A DNA stretch of 6,636 bases from Deltaproteobacteria bacterium (GTDB taxonomy: Bacteria; Desulfobacterota; DSM-4660; Desulfatiglandales; Desulfatiglandaceae), in contig JABGPV010000266.1 in the NCBI GenBank assembly GCA_018644785.1, forward strand, positions 1 through 6,636, in the 5' to 3' direction. Of this stretch, positions 6,264 to 6,636 are shown in pieces. Below the pieces are notes generated by a model that was given only the letters and a program-made list of their open reading frames with translations, had not been told where the DNA came from and did not search any database. How positions within the stretch are numbered: position 1 is the stretch's first letter; every line of letters starts with the position of its first letter. Position numbers and translations under genes: made by a program.

Positions 6264-6289
6264 GCCGGGGGGGTCTCCTTTTTTCCGGC
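6264..6289 (-). repeat. Leader hairpin candidate upstream of fimT
   Basis: GCCGG (6289-6285 on the minus strand) pairs with CCGGC (6268-6264) across a 16-nt loop, just 3 nt before the fimT ribosome site. The loop holds a second AAGGAG (a decoy ribosome site) and a run of seven C that spans the loop and the 3' arm. A 5-bp GC stem with a long loop is only modestly stable, so this may be chance. Confidence 0.3.
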
Positions 6290-6328
6290 TGCCTGTTCGT
6301 TGTCATTTAACAAGTTGCAATACTAAGA

Positions 6329-6345
6329 TGCAATTAGTACGCCAA
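6329..6345 (-). promoter_or_regulatory. Sigma-54 (RpoN) promoter of the fimT-pilV-pilW-pilX operon
   Basis: On the minus strand TTGGC (6345-6341), 7 nt, TTGCA (6333-6329). GG and GC are separated by exactly 10 nt, the spacing required for the -24/-12 element (consensus TTGGCACG-N4-TTGCA); only the ACG after GGC deviates. Transcription would start near 6318, giving a leader of about 70 nt to ATG 6248. Type IV pilin genes are often RpoN- and PilR-controlled, which fits. A competing sigma-70 reading (TTGGCG-N17-TATTGC) is possible but poorer. Confidence 0.65.
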
Positions 6346-6361
6346 TTCACTAAGTGTTAAT

Positions 6362-6376
6362 ATAACATCCCGTTAT
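6362..6376. repeat. Inverted repeat ATAAC-N5-GTTAT
   Basis: A perfect 5-bp dyad with a 5-bp centre, roughly 45-60 bp upstream of the predicted sigma-54 start. It could be a regulator site; on its own it is weak. Confidence 0.3.
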
Positions 6377-6397
6377 CAGAGTCTATTTTTGGGGAGA

Positions 6398-6433
6398 TAT
6401 TCATCCATCGATGAGGCCTTTCGGCCATGAATA
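6398..6433. repeat. Nested inverted repeats upstream of fimT
   Basis: Outer 7-bp arms TATTCAT (6398-6404) and ATGAATA (6427-6433) enclose GGCC-TTTC-GGCC (6415-6426). On the minus strand the inner element reads GGCC-GAAA-GGCC, a GNRA-tetraloop hairpin stacked directly on one outer arm. A competing hairpin TCATC-CATC-GATGA (6401-6414) shares the left arm, so two folds exclude each other. There is no U-tract, so it is not a classical terminator for the upstream ATPase gene. Confidence 0.45.
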
Positions 6434-6444
6434 AAGTTAATAAA

Positions 6445-6470
6445 TTTTACGACTGTAAAAATATTTTACA
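6445..6470. promoter_or_regulatory. Interlocking TTTTAC/GTAAAA palindromes (upstream activator site candidate)
   Basis: Three alternating half-sites: TTTTAC (6445-6450), GTAAAA (6455-6460) and TTTTAC (6464-6469). They form TTTTAC-N4-GTAAAA and the longer perfect TGTAAAA-ATA-TTTTACA (6454-6470). Centred about 140 bp upstream of the predicted sigma-54 start, this is where enhancer-binding proteins such as PilR usually bind. Which protein binds is unknown; the AT-rich content raises the chance of accidental dyads. Confidence 0.45.
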
Positions 6471-6535
6471 ATGATTTCTCGGGTGGGATATTACGAGAAG
6501 AAACAAGAAAGGTGTTTTATGGATTTGCATGGCGT

Positions 6536-6636
6536 CTACTGATAGGTCACCCGGAATACTTCTTCGATGGTGGTAATCCCTTGAAGGACTTTTCGCGCGC
6601 CGTCCCGGCGCAGGGTGGTCATACCCCCTTCAATGG
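6536..6636 (-). CDS. pilB: C-terminal end of a PilB/GspE-family assembly ATPase (partial)
   Basis: Only the last 32 codons and the TAG stop (6538-6536) are in the window; the 5' part lies beyond the right edge. The frame reads IEGGMTTLRRDGARKVLQGI followed by TTIEEVFRVTYQ. The pattern GM-T-L-R-DG--KV--G-TTIEEV-RVT is the conserved C-terminus of the type II secretion/type IV pilus assembly ATPases (GspE, PilB), hexameric cytoplasmic motors that drive pilin polymerisation. With minor pilins next door, PilB is the likely role, but GspE cannot be excluded from this stretch. It is followed by 287 nt before fimT, so the pilins probably have their own promoter even if some read-through occurs. Confidence 0.88.
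   Translation of the reverse strand, partial: IEGGMTTLRRDGARKVLQGITTIEEVFRVTYQ

Noticed and set aside
6315..6335. Short direct repeat TTGCAATACTAAGATGCAAT as a possible iteron
   Set aside because: Only two TGCAAT copies 14 nt apart, one of them part of the sigma-54 -12 element; too few to suggest an origin or repeat array.
6454..6470. Rho-independent terminator of the upstream ATPase gene
   Set aside because: The palindrome is entirely AT-rich apart from one G-C pair in the arms, with no GC stem and no following U-tract, so it does not look like an intrinsic terminator.

Overview
The window looks like chromosomal DNA of a Gram-negative bacterium, most likely a member of the Desulfobacterota (former Deltaproteobacteria, Desulfobacterales-like). 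The basis is the moderate GC content, the FimT-PilV-PilW-PilX minor-pilin cluster placed next to a PilB/GspE-type ATPase, and small Sec-exported proteins of the kind common in that group. The taxonomic call is an inference from style and gene order, not from a marker gene.

Layout. Left part (3-1863, + strand): an unrecognised 346-residue protein, possibly cut at its 5' end by the window edge, is followed 13 nt later by an exported DUF4124/trypsin-like serine protease. A HAD-superfamily phosphatase (1872-2525, - strand) meets the protease tail to tail with only 8 nt between them. A 125-nt divergent spacer (2526-2650) carries a promoter with an operator-like palindrome. It serves a small exported protein with a charged linker (2651-3223, + strand). 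That gene overlaps the pilus cluster tail to tail by 7 nt.

Right part (3217-6636, - strand): read in the direction of transcription, the order is the last 32 codons of a PilB/GspE-family ATPase (6636-6536), a 287-nt AT-rich regulatory gap, then fimT/gspH-like (6248-5736), pilV (5686-5297), pilW (5285-4680) and pilX (4650-3217). The four minor pilins all carry class III prepilin leaders and should be processed by PilD. Together they would form the priming/tip complex of a type IV pilus powered by the upstream ATPase. No PilY1 gene follows pilX; transcription instead runs into the convergent neighbour.

The most informative non-coding signal is upstream of fimT. A near-consensus sigma-54 (RpoN) promoter lies at 6329-6345 (TTGGC...TTGCA with correct GG-N10-GC spacing). 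It is preceded by a series of dyads, including two interlocking TTTTAC/GTAAAA palindromes (6445-6470) about 140 bp upstream of the predicted start, where an enhancer-binding activator such as PilR would be expected. I found no CRISPR array, tRNA, rRNA or insertion sequence. I do not claim a wholly new system. The points most worth pursuing are the RpoN/enhancer architecture, the internally duplicated unknown protein, the long PilX tail with no PilY1 next to it, and the calcium-loop-like motifs in PilW and PilX.
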